This document shows positions 19,728-26,288 of a stretch of 64,000 bases of DNA, piece by piece. The notes under the pieces were generated by a model that saw only the letters and a list, made by a program, of their open reading frames with translations, had not been told where the DNA came from and did not search any database. The translations under genes and the position numbers were made by a program. Every line of letters begins with the position of its first letter. Position 1 is the first letter of the stretch. Source of the DNA: Collinsella sp. AM34-10 (GTDB taxonomy: Bacteria; Actinomycetota; Coriobacteriia; Coriobacteriales; Coriobacteriaceae); the NCBI RefSeq assembly GCF_003469185.1, contig NZ_QSIL01000001.1, positions 124,001 to 188,000 on the forward strand. The letters are read 5' to 3'.

Positions 19728-20087
19728 GTGGCAGTGCTGTTTGTTGAATATCCCAAATGCTCGACGTGTAAAAAGGCCAAGGCCTGGTTGGACGAGCACG
19801 GGGTTGAGTACGTCGATCGCGATATTGTTATAGACAATCCTTCGGCTGAGGAACTTGCGACCTGGATTGCGCGTTCGGGGCTGCCGGTGCGACGCTTCTT
19901 TAACTCGTCGGGCATGAAGTATCGAGAGCTTGGCCTGAAGGCGCGCCTGGACGCAGGCATGACGGATCAGGAGTGCTACGAGCTGCTGGCGACTGACGGC
20001 ATGCTGGTCAAGCGTCCGCTGCTGGTGGGCGATGACTTTGCGATTCCTGGCTTTAAGGAAGCAGCCTGGGCCGAGGTGCTGCTGTAG
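19728..20087 (+). CDS. Spx/ArsC-family (YffB-like) thioredoxin-fold protein
   Basis: A 119-residue thioredoxin-fold protein of the ArsC/Spx family, with the redox pair CSTC (Cys11, Cys14) in EYPKCSTCKKAKAWLDEHG and the RRFFNSSGMKYRELGLK segment typical of the YffB/ArsC branch. The Arg triad of true glutaredoxin-linked arsenate reductases is not obvious, so it is more likely a Spx-like or uncharacterised reductase than an arsenic enzyme; no ars genes are nearby. GTG 19728 is preferred: AAGAAGGG lies about 7 bases upstream. The preceding 250 bp carry no supported gene. Confidence 0.8.
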   Translation: MAVLFVEYPKCSTCKKAKAWLDEHGVEYVDRDIVIDNPSAEELATWIARSGLPVRRFFNSSGMKYRELGLKARLDAGMTDQECYELLATDGMLVKRPLLVGDDFAIPGFKEAAWAEVLL

Positions 20088-20092
20088 CAACT

Positions 20093-20204
20093 GCGGAAAG
20101 TGCATCCCAGTTTGAGCGCTGATTCTGGGATACGGTTTCCGGTTGAGGGCTCGACGGGAAAGTGGGGACCAGTTTGAGCTTGAAATCTGAGACGCACTTT
20201 CCGC
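20093..20204. repeat. Double 46-bp palindromic element
   Basis: GCGGAAAGTGC (20093-20103) and GCACTTTCCGC (20194-20204) are the outer arms. Inside are two directly repeated 46-bp units, 20095-20140 and 20157-20202, each starting GGAAAGTG, containing CAGTTTGAGC and ending TTTCC, and each partly palindromic. It fills the gap between two convergent genes. Confidence 0.65.
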
Positions 20205-20221
20205 CGGCGGGCCTGCCCTAG

Positions 20222-20632
20222 TCAGTCCTCCAACCGTGCCCATTCGTGTGGGTCGTAGAACTTTACGTGCTTGTCGGGCGTGTCGCTCCAGTACTCTTCG
20301 TCCATAAAGGGCAGGTATGCCTGAACGCCGGAGCAGATAAACGGAATCCGTTGTCGCTGCAGGCGGTCGCGCTGTCGTCGCTCCAGATGCGTCTCGGATA
20401 TGACGGTCGGCATGCCGGATAACTCGACGAGGCTCGCCTGGATGCGCTTGAGGTCGGGGAGCGCCGCGTGCCATGACGTCCGCATAATCAAAAACGAGGC
20501 GTGACGGTATTCCGCTTGCATCACCGTGATGGCGGGACGCAGCGTGGGGTGGATTTTGTCCCGGTCGGGCCAAGGTCCGGCGGATATCTCGAGCCCCAAG
20601 GTCTCCCATAGGTAATCCAGCTCTTCGTCCAT
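20222..20632 (-). CDS. Short uncharacterised protein resembling the N-terminal domain of some wHTH regulators
   Basis: A 136-residue protein. The stretch RQRDRLQRQRIPFICSGVQAYLPFMD resembles the 'IPFIVPGxQLYLP' segment near the N-terminal domain of a family of longer MarR-like winged-helix proteins in Gram-positives, but the DNA-binding part is missing, so this may be a truncated or stand-alone version. It is one of only three genes in the window ending in TGA. The N-terminus starts MDEELDYLWETLGLE. Function unknown. Confidence 0.6.
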   Translation of the reverse strand: MDEELDYLWETLGLEISAGPWPDRDKIHPTLRPAITVMQAEYRHASFLIMRTSWHAALPDLKRIQASLVELSGMPTVISETHLERRQRDRLQRQRIPFICSGVQAYLPFMDEEYWSDTPDKHVKFYDPHEWARLED

Positions 20633-20835
20633 AGCGCCTCGATGTCTACGCGATTATTGCCGCTTCGATTGTGTTACCTGGTGCTATCGTTTTCGCGATA
20701 GAATCTGCCAACGGTCGACGGCTACCGTTCGCGGCGTTCTGCCCTTCATGTGCGACGGCTAGCTTCACAGGTCCTTCACGGGTCGGGCTAAATCGGGCCA
20801 ATTTGACCGAATTTCAAAAAAGTTAAAATTGGGGC

Positions 20836-20864
20836 TTGCGTCACGACGGTTCTTCCCGTATATT
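20836..20864 (+). promoter_or_regulatory. Promoter of the tRNA-Gln/tRNA-Glu unit
   Basis: TTGCGT (20836-20841) and TATATT (20859-20864) are separated by exactly 17 bases, 44 bases ahead of the first tRNA. Confidence 0.65.
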
Positions 20865-20908
20865 TCTTTCTTGCGCAAAGGCACAGCCGAGCGCAGCGAT
20901 GCAGTCAT

Positions 20909-20982
20909 TGGGATGTCGTCTAATGGCAGGACAGCGGATTCTGGTTCCGTCAATGGGGGTTCGACTCCCTCCATCCCAGCCA
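20909..20982 (+). tRNA. tRNA-Gln (anticodon CTG)
   Basis: Acceptor TGGGATG (20909-20915) pairs with CATCCCA (20972-20978); the D arm is GTCTAATGGCAGGAC; the anticodon loop TTCTGGT gives CTG; the T arm is GGGGTTCGACTCCC, slightly extended by its flanks; the 3' CCA is encoded. The length is 74 nt. It is 17 bp from the following tRNA and probably co-transcribed. Confidence 0.95.
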
Positions 20983-20999
20983 TTGCATTTGCTACATAT

Positions 21000-21076
21000 G
21001 GCCCGTTCGTCTAGCGGTTTAGGACGCCGCCCTCTCAAGGCGGAGATCACCAGTTCGAATCTGGTACGGGCTACCA
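21000..21076 (+). tRNA. tRNA-Glu (anticodon CTC)
   Basis: Acceptor GGCCCGT (21000-21006) pairs with ACGGGCT; the anticodon stem-loop is CCGCCCTCTCAAGGCGG with CTC reading GAG; the T arm is CCAGTTCGAATCTGG; the 3' CCA is encoded at 21074-21076. Terminator at 21087-21117. Confidence 0.95.
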
Positions 21077-21086
21077 CAAAATGAAC

Positions 21087-21117
21087 GCCCGGGCCTCGCA
21101 AGAGACCCGGGCTTTGT
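21087..21117 (+). terminator. Terminator after the tRNA pair
   Basis: GCCCGGG (21087-21093) pairs with CCCGGGC (21106-21112), followed by TTTG. Confidence 0.65.
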
Positions 21118-21171
21118 GTATTCACCCCACACGCGACATTTGCCGCGTTTCGTCCGGTTTGAGGAGTAGTC

Positions 21172-22089
21172 ATGGACCTGCCCATCAGCTTGCAAGACAT
21201 CACGTATGCCGAGAACTATCTGGCGCAGGGCGATCTGGCCACGGCGACGCCGCTGTTGGAGCGCCTGGTGGAGCTTGCCGAGGAGTATATCGATGCCGAG
21301 TGCAAGACGGAAGAGAAGCGTCAATACTTTAGCTTTGATAGCAAGTTCGAGCGCTTGGCCTATCGCCGCGTGGAGAATGATCCGCGCGAGCTGGTTCAGG
21401 TCGAGGTGCCGTTTGACCGTCTGTACTCCGACATGGCATTCGCCTACATTCGCCAACAGGATTATGTGAGTGCTCGCAACGCTTTGATGCAGGCCGTGCG
21501 CTGGGATCCTATGAACTGCACCTATCGTCTGGACCTGGCCGAGCTGTTCCGCGCGCTCGAGGACAAGCAGGAGTGGGCTTCGCTTTCGTTTTCGGTGCTG
21601 GAGCGTGCGAGCGACGGCAAGTGTGCCGCCCGCGCCTATGCCAACCTGGGCCAGTACTTCTTGGAGCCCGAGACCGAGAATGTCTCGGCGGCCGTGGGCT
21701 GTGCCCGCTTGGCCCTGCGCCTTGCGCCTGGCGATGCGCATACGACGCGCCTGCTCAACAAGATTCATACTGCCTATCCCGATGCCGCCGATGAGAGCGA
21801 CGACCATGTGATGGGCGAGCTGAGCCTGCAGGGCGTGCCGACCTCGCCTTCGGCCGAGATTGCCATTTGCCTGATCATGTGTGCGACCGACGCTGCGAGC
21901 GACGGCGACAAGCAGGAAGCTACGCGCCTGACGGTCCGTGCCCGCGACCTGGTGGGCGAGGAGGCCTGCGCGGCGATCATCAAACTGGTGCGCGAGAGCG
22001 ACGCCGAGCTCAACGCCGAGCGCAAGGCAAAGCGCGACGCCGCGGGCTCAAACGCCGATGGCGCCAAGGAGGCCGGCGATGCCCAGTAA
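21172..22089 (+). CDS. Tetratricopeptide-repeat protein of unknown function
   Basis: A 305-residue, cytosolic, mostly helical protein with TPR-like repeats from about residue 8 to 215 (AENYLAQGDLATATPLLERL, MAFAYIRQQDYVSARNALMQ, YANLGQYFLEPETENVSAAV), then a helical segment and a charged Ala/Lys/Asp tail. TPRs mediate protein contacts; no partner is known. The ATG follows TTGAGGAGTAGTC. Its final 11 bases overlap the start of smpB, so the two are translationally coupled, hinting at a link with trans-translation, which is inference only. Confidence 0.8.
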   Translation: MDLPISLQDITYAENYLAQGDLATATPLLERLVELAEEYIDAECKTEEKRQYFSFDSKFERLAYRRVENDPRELVQVEVPFDRLYSDMAFAYIRQQDYVSARNALMQAVRWDPMNCTYRLDLAELFRALEDKQEWASLSFSVLERASDGKCAARAYANLGQYFLEPETENVSAAVGCARLALRLAPGDAHTTRLLNKIHTAYPDAADESDDHVMGELSLQGVPTSPSAEIAICLIMCATDAASDGDKQEATRLTVRARDLVGEEACAAIIKLVRESDAELNAERKAKRDAAGSNADGAKEAGDAQ

Positions 22090-22549
22090 GCGCGAGCACA
22101 AGCTCATCTCCAAGAATCGTTCGGCACATCACGAGTACTTTATCGACGAGACGTTTGAGTGCGGCATTGAGCTGAGCGGTACCGAGGTCAAGTCGATTCG
22201 CGAGCGCGCCTGCCAGATCACCGACACGTTTGCACTGATCCGTGGCGGCGAGTGCTGGCTCGTGGGCCTGCATATTCACCCTTATAGCCACGGTGGTGTG
22301 TGGAATCGTGATCCCGATCGCCGGCGCCGTCTGCTGCTGCATCGCAAGGAGATTGATTTTCTTGACGGCAAGCTGCGCAACCGCGGCTATGCGCTGGTGC
22401 CGCTGGAGCTCTACTTTAATACCGACGGCCGCGTAAAGTTGCTGCTGGGCCTGGGCCGAGGCAAAAAGCTCTATGACAAGCGCGAGGACATGGCCAAGCG
22501 CGACGTTCAGCGTGAAATCGATCGCGCGCTAAAGGAGCGCAACCGCTAG
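22079..22549 (+). CDS. smpB: SsrA-binding protein SmpB
   Basis: A 156-residue OB-fold RNA-binding protein that brings tmRNA to stalled ribosomes. Characteristic segments are HKLISKNRSAHHEYFIDETFE, the ELSGTEVKSIRE tmRNA-contact strand, GLHIHPYSHGGVWN, and the basic C-terminal helix KRDVQREIDRALKERNR. The start ATG 22079 lies inside the TPR gene with AAGGAGG upstream. tmRNA itself was not found in the downstream sequence. It is followed by a 65-bp repeat element and a terminator. Confidence 0.96.
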   Translation: MPSKREHKLISKNRSAHHEYFIDETFECGIELSGTEVKSIRERACQITDTFALIRGGECWLVGLHIHPYSHGGVWNRDPDRRRRLLLHRKEIDFLDGKLRNRGYALVPLELYFNTDGRVKLLLGLGRGKKLYDKREDMAKRDVQREIDRALKERNR

Positions 22550-22562
22550 GCACTCTGTATAA

Positions 22563-22627
22563 GTTGCGGTGGAATGCGGACTGTTTTGCCTGTTTGAGGG
22601 GCTATTCAGTCCCTATTTCACCGCAAC
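22563..22627. repeat. 65-bp GTTGCGGTG palindromic element, copy 2
   Basis: GTTGCGGTGGAAT (22563-22575) and ATTTCACCGCAAC (22615-22627), with GGACTGTTTTGCC inside; same length as the copies at 13030 and 37913. Confidence 0.8.
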
Positions 22628-22670
22628 TGCGGGTGTCCCGTCTTCCTAACTGTTTTGACACATATATCTC

Positions 22671-22704
22671 AAAGGCGGCGTCCGTTATGGGCGCCGCCTT
22701 TTTT
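22671..22704 (+). terminator. Terminator after smpB
   Basis: AAAGGCGGCG (22671-22680) pairs with CGCCGCCTTT (22692-22701) and continues in a T-tract. Confidence 0.8.
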
Positions 22705-22755
22705 GTGGGTACATACAACCATGAGGTTCGATCCCGGGTTAGGGGAGTGGTTGTT

Positions 22756-23259
22756 ATGGACAAAGCTGCGTTCTTTACGATGCCGAGCGGGCTCTATGTG
22801 GTGAGCGCCGCGGCCGATGGACTGCGCGCCGGCTGCGTCATCAACACGGCAGTGCAGGTGACGTCCGCGCCGCCGCGCATCTCGGTTGCCGTGAACAAGG
22901 AAAACGTCACGTCTGGCGTTATTGCGTCTGCCAAGGCCTTCGCGCTGACCGTGATCGATCAGACGGCCGATATGCTCTACATTGGCAACTTTGGATTCCG
23001 CACCAGCAGCGACTATGACAAATTTGCCAAGTACGAGACGCGCGAGACCGCGCTGGGTATGCCCTATGTTCCCGAGCACGCGGCGGCCTTGTTTAGCTGC
23101 CGTCTGATCGACACCGTGGACGTGGGCACGCATCTGCTGTTTATCGGCGAGGTTGAGGATGCCGAGCGTCTGAGCGGCGAGACACCGTTGACCTATGACT
23201 ACTACCACAAGGTGCTGAAGGGCAAGACGCCTCCGAAGGCGTCCTCGTATCAAGGCTAG
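22756..23259 (+). CDS. Flavin reductase-like FMN-binding protein
   Basis: A 167-residue split-barrel flavoprotein of the flavin reductase/flavoredoxin family: FTMPSGLYVVSAAADGLRAG at the N-terminus, the VTSAPPRISVAVNKENVTS FMN-phosphate-binding stretch, and FGFRTSSDYDKFAKY. It resembles the N-terminal domain of high-molecular-weight rubredoxins (Hrb) of anaerobes, in which the flavin domain is fused to rubredoxin. Here rubredoxin is the very next gene, 88 bp downstream, so the pair probably works as an NAD(P)H- or flavin-driven electron route for oxygen or peroxide detoxification. ATG 22756 is chosen because the N-terminus then fits the family and GGGGAG lies upstream. Confidence 0.85.
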   Translation: MDKAAFFTMPSGLYVVSAAADGLRAGCVINTAVQVTSAPPRISVAVNKENVTSGVIASAKAFALTVIDQTADMLYIGNFGFRTSSDYDKFAKYETRETALGMPYVPEHAAALFSCRLIDTVDVGTHLLFIGEVEDAERLSGETPLTYDYYHKVLKGKTPPKASSYQG

Positions 23260-23276
23260 AAATGTTTTAAAAATAC

Positions 23277-23304
23277 TTGCATTATATTATTGAGAACATA
23301 TACT
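23277..23304 (+). promoter_or_regulatory. Promoter of the rubredoxin gene
   Basis: TTGCAT (23277-23282) and TATACT (23299-23304) are 16 bases apart in an unusually AT-rich stretch, so rubredoxin can be expressed independently of the flavin reductase. The sequence TTATTGAG...ACTAATAA around the -10 is a loose dyad that could be an operator. Confidence 0.6.
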
Positions 23305-23347
23305 AATAAGCAAGTACACCAGTAGTCACGTTCGAGAGGAGAACATC

Positions 23348-23491
23348 ATGGCTGAGGAAAAGAAGACGTACAAGTTCGTGTGCACCGTTTGCGGTTACGA
23401 GGTTGAGGTCGACACGCCCGAGCTGCCCGAGGACTACGTGTGCCCGGTCTGCGGCGTCGGTCCCGATCAGTTTGAGCTCGTCGAGGAGTAG
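23348..23491 (+). CDS. Rubredoxin
   Basis: A 47-residue one-iron electron carrier. The four Cys ligands are Cys12-x2-Cys15 (CTVCGY) and Cys32-x2-Cys35 ([12 protein letters not shown]). It is slightly shorter than the usual 52-54 residues and lacks the common Trp and second aromatic, similar to the rubredoxin domain of fused flavin reductase-rubredoxin proteins. The ATG follows GAGAGGAGAACATC. Own promoter at 23277 and terminator at 23532. Likely partner of the preceding flavoprotein. Confidence 0.92.
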   Translation: MAEEKKTYKFVCTVCGYEVEVDTPELPEDYVCPVCGVGPDQFELVEE

Positions 23492-23531
23492 CTCGTAGAC
23501 GCACGGCGATTAGCCATACAGAGCTCTGTCC

Positions 23532-23570
23532 AAGGGTCCCGGCTGGATATTCCGGCTGGGACCCTTTTGA
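23532..23570 (+). terminator. Terminator after rubredoxin
   Basis: AAGGGTCCC pairs with GGGACCCTT around a loop, followed by TTGATTT. Confidence 0.75.
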
Positions 23571-23599
23571 TTTATCTGACGGTTTAAAACGGCCTTACG

Positions 23600-23615
23600 T
23601 GTTACAGATTGAGAC
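23600..23615. repeat. Half unit of the 57-bp palindrome family
   Basis: TGTTACAGATTGAGAC matches the right arm of the 57-bp units found in arrays further on. The expected left arm position (from 23559) is occupied by the rubredoxin terminator, so this is a truncated unit. Confidence 0.7.
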
Positions 23616-23644
23616 GTTATATCTGGACAGCCACGCCATCCCAA

Positions 23645-24901
23645 TTACATCCCCGTTAACAGCACGACATCGAGAATCGTCACGATGGCACCAATCCCTA
23701 CAAGCAGCGCGTTGAGTGGACGCGAGTTGGCGAATTTGCCCATGACGCGGGGTGAACTGGTGAGCCGTATGAGCACAAAGACCGTAATCGGCAGCTGAAG
23801 CGACAGCAGTGCCTGACTCCAGATGAGACCTTCAAAAGGATTTGGAACGACCAGGCACGCCGCCACTGCTCCGGCGAAACAGGCCGCCACCCCGACCGAG
23901 GAATGTCGGTCGTGGATGTCGTATTCCTCGTCGAACATGCCCGCAGTGATGGTTCCCGCCGCCATGCCCGCTGTCACGCTGCTCGATAATCCCGCGAACA
24001 GCAGCGCTACCGCAAAGATGGTCGAGCTCGCCGGGCCCAAGATGGGGGAGAGCGTGGCCGCTGCGACGGCGAGGTCGTCTACGACCATGCCGTGCGCAAA
24101 GAAGGTCGTTGCGGCCAGGATGACCATGGCCGAGTTGATTGCCCAGCCCACGCCCATCGAAAAGAGCGTGTCGAAGAGCTCGTAGCGCAGACGTTCTTCG
24201 ATAACCTGCTCGCCTTGGCCTTCGAAGTGCATGGATTGGATGACCTCAGAGTGCAGAAAAAGGTTGTGGGGCATTACGACCGCACCCAGGACGCTCACGA
24301 TAATCGCGGCAGAGCCAGTGGGCATACTAGGCGTGATCCAGCTTGCGGCGGCTTGCGGCCAGTCGACCTTGACTAGTGCAAGCTCGGCCAAAAACGAGAG
24401 TCCTACCACGCCGACGAAGGTGATGATCCAGCGTTCGGCGCGCTTGTAGGAGCTCGTCATGAGCATCGCCATCGATACTGCCGCCACGATGACGCAGCCC
24501 GCGCGCACGGGCAGCCCAAAGATCATTTGAAGGGCAATCGCGCCGCCCAGGACTTCGGCCATGGCGGTGGCGATGGTCGCGAGATAGGCGCTGCCGAGCA
24601 CCGCGCGTCCCACGATGCGGGGGAGAAAGCGGGTCGTGGCCTCGGCAAGACAGGCGCCCGTGGCGATGCCCAAGTGCGCCGCGTTGTGCTGCAGGACGAT
24701 GAGCATGATCGTGGACAGCGTGACAATCCACAGCAGTGCGTAGCCAAACTGCGAGCCCGCGGCCATGTTGGAGGCCCAGTTGCCCGGGTCGATAAAGCCG
24801 ACGGTCACGAGCAGTCCGGGGCCGATGTGCCGGGCGATATCCAGACCTCCGTGGCCTCCGGTGCGGTGCGAGCTAAAGTGTTGTTTGAGATGGTTGAGCA
24901 T
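23645..24901 (-). CDS. mntH: Nramp-family divalent metal transporter (MntH-like)
   Basis: A 418-residue transporter with about 11 hydrophobic helices that imports Mn2+ or Fe2+ with protons. Helix 1 carries the metal-binding DPGN in GFIDPGNWASNMAAGSQ, and helix 6 carries the conserved MPH in VVMPHNLFLHSEVIQS. ATG 24901 is chosen (CAGGAGCGCACC upstream) rather than an earlier in-frame ATG at 24937, which would add a non-hydrophobic leader with no ribosome binding site. It ends in TAA 30 bp from the half repeat. It is 75 bp downstream of gpmA on the same strand. Confidence 0.93.
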   Translation of the reverse strand: MLNHLKQHFSSHRTGGHGGLDIARHIGPGLLVTVGFIDPGNWASNMAAGSQFGYALLWIVTLSTIMLIVLQHNAAHLGIATGACLAEATTRFLPRIVGRAVLGSAYLATIATAMAEVLGGAIALQMIFGLPVRAGCVIVAAVSMAMLMTSSYKRAERWIITFVGVVGLSFLAELALVKVDWPQAAASWITPSMPTGSAAIIVSVLGAVVMPHNLFLHSEVIQSMHFEGQGEQVIEERLRYELFDTLFSMGVGWAINSAMVILAATTFFAHGMVVDDLAVAAATLSPILGPASSTIFAVALLFAGLSSSVTAGMAAGTITAGMFDEEYDIHDRHSSVGVAACFAGAVAACLVVPNPFEGLIWSQALLSLQLPITVFVLIRLTSSPRVMGKFANSRPLNALLVGIGAIVTILDVVLLTGM

Positions 24902-24976
24902 GGTGCGCTCCTGCGTATGGGCGGCGTGGCGTCGCATCTGGGGCGTGCGGCGCCACGCGTCGGTTTTGGGTTGGGG

Positions 24977-25750
24977 CTACTTGTGCGCTTTGCCCTGATT
25001 GGCCACGGCGTCGATCTTGGCGGCGATGGTCGCTGGGTCGCCGATGTAGCGCTTGTCGAGGACGTTGAAATCGGTGTCGAAGGTGTAGACGAGCGGCACG
25101 CCGGTGGGGATGTTGACCTTGAGGATTTCCTCGGGCGTGAGGTGCTCGAACTTCATGACGAGTGAGCGCAGGGAGTTGCCGTGCGCGGCGATGAGCACGC
25201 GCTTGCCGGCGAGCATCTGGGGGCGAATCTCGTCTTCGAAATAAGGCCAGGCGCGGGCGATCGTGTCCTTGAGGCACTCGGTATAGGGCAGTTGATCGGG
25301 CGCGACGTCGCGGTATTGCTCCTGGGTGTGGGGATCGCGCGCGTCGTTCGGCTCGAGTGCCGGCGGGCAGACATCGAAGGAGCGGCGCCAGATGAGCACC
25401 TGCTCGTCGCCGTGCTCTGCCGCGGCATCGGCCTTGTTGAGACCCTGCAACGCGCCGTAGTGGCGCTCGTTGAGCTTCCAGGATTTGATGACGGGCAGCC
25501 ACTCGCGATCCATTTGTCCGAGCACGATGTCGAGGGTGTGGATCGCGCGCTTGAGGCGCGAAGTGTAGCAGACGTCAAAGTCGAAACCGGCTTCTTTGAG
25601 GGCGCGGCCGCCTGCTGCGGCTTCTTCGCGACCCGTGTTAGTGAGCTCAACATCGGTCCAGCCGGTGAACAGGTTGAGCTTGTTCCACTCGGACTCTCCG
25701 TGACGGATAAGGACGAGTTGCATCGTCTGTCGGTCTGCTTGGTGCGCCAT
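24977..25750 (-). CDS. gpmA: 2,3-bisphosphoglycerate-dependent phosphoglycerate mutase
   Basis: A 257-residue cofactor-dependent mutase interconverting 3- and 2-phosphoglycerate in glycolysis. The catalytic His17 is in LIRHGES with Arg16; other signatures are SRLKRAIHT, KLNERHYGALQG and the second His in IAAHGNSLR. The N-terminus has nine residues before the usual M-x-LVLIRHGES start, but AAGGAGGCCCCT precedes ATG 25750, making this the better start. The upstream region holds a 3-unit palindrome array and the promoter. Confidence 0.95.
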   Translation of the reverse strand: MAHQADRQTMQLVLIRHGESEWNKLNLFTGWTDVELTNTGREEAAAGGRALKEAGFDFDVCYTSRLKRAIHTLDIVLGQMDREWLPVIKSWKLNERHYGALQGLNKADAAAEHGDEQVLIWRRSFDVCPPALEPNDARDPHTQEQYRDVAPDQLPYTECLKDTIARAWPYFEDEIRPQMLAGKRVLIAAHGNSLRSLVMKFEHLTPEEILKVNIPTGVPLVYTFDTDFNVLDKRYIGDPATIAAKIDAVANQGKAHK

Positions 25751-26288
25751 AGGGGCCTCCTTGATCTGGCACGGTGTGCGTGCCGTTTGCTTGACGCCGC
25801 AAAGGATACCCGTTTTAGGCTTAAAAGTTAACCAAGACTAACAAAATATTTGTATTTGAATGGGATGGTGAAAGGGGGCTGCCGAAATGTCTTGATCTGT
25901 AACAACTAGGGATGGAAATTGGGCCTAGGTGTTACAGATCAAGACAGGAAGAAATGGTCCTATGGAATATCTCGATCTGTAACAGCTGACCGCCAAAACC
26001 GGTCCTTCGTGTTACAGATTGAGACATTCGGAACCGTCTCTCGAAAACATCTCAATCTGTAACAGTTAGTCGTCGAAATTGGGTCTTCCTGTTACAGATC
26101 GAGATGTTTGAAGCGGCGAGCTTACAGGCCGAACTTGGGGCCTATGTTGTCGCCCTTGAGGTCGGTGGTGTCCACTCGCAGGGCGCGCGTTACGCGATTG
26201 TTTCGAAACGGGCGGGAAACACAACGGGCCGGCGATGCTCCTAGTATGCCTATTCAACTGACTGTCTAATATCTAGGGGAGGATCGCG
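25751..26288. other. gpmA-gltB intergenic region with palindrome array 1
   Basis: The 538-bp gap between divergent genes contains a 3-unit array (25889-26105). The segments 25751-25888 and 26106-26288 should hold the two promoters. No gene is supported. Confidence 0.6.
25889..26105. repeat. Palindrome array 1: three 57-bp units at 80-bp period
   Basis: Units at 25889-25945, 25969-26025 and 26049-26105, each 57 bp, start every 80 bp. Each has 16-bp arms (consensus RTCTCRATCTGTAACA and TGTTACAGATYRAGAC) and a 25-bp interior that is only partly conserved. The 23-bp segments between units differ from each other but end in GAAT or GAAAAC. Confidence 0.9.

Noticed and set aside
19728..20087. Arsenate reductase
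   Set aside because: The CxxC-type redox motif and the lack of other ars genes fit a Spx/YffB-like protein better.
22550..22756. tmRNA (ssrA) after smpB
   Set aside because: No tag-peptide sequence or tRNA-like acceptor end could be found; the gap holds a repeat element and a terminator.
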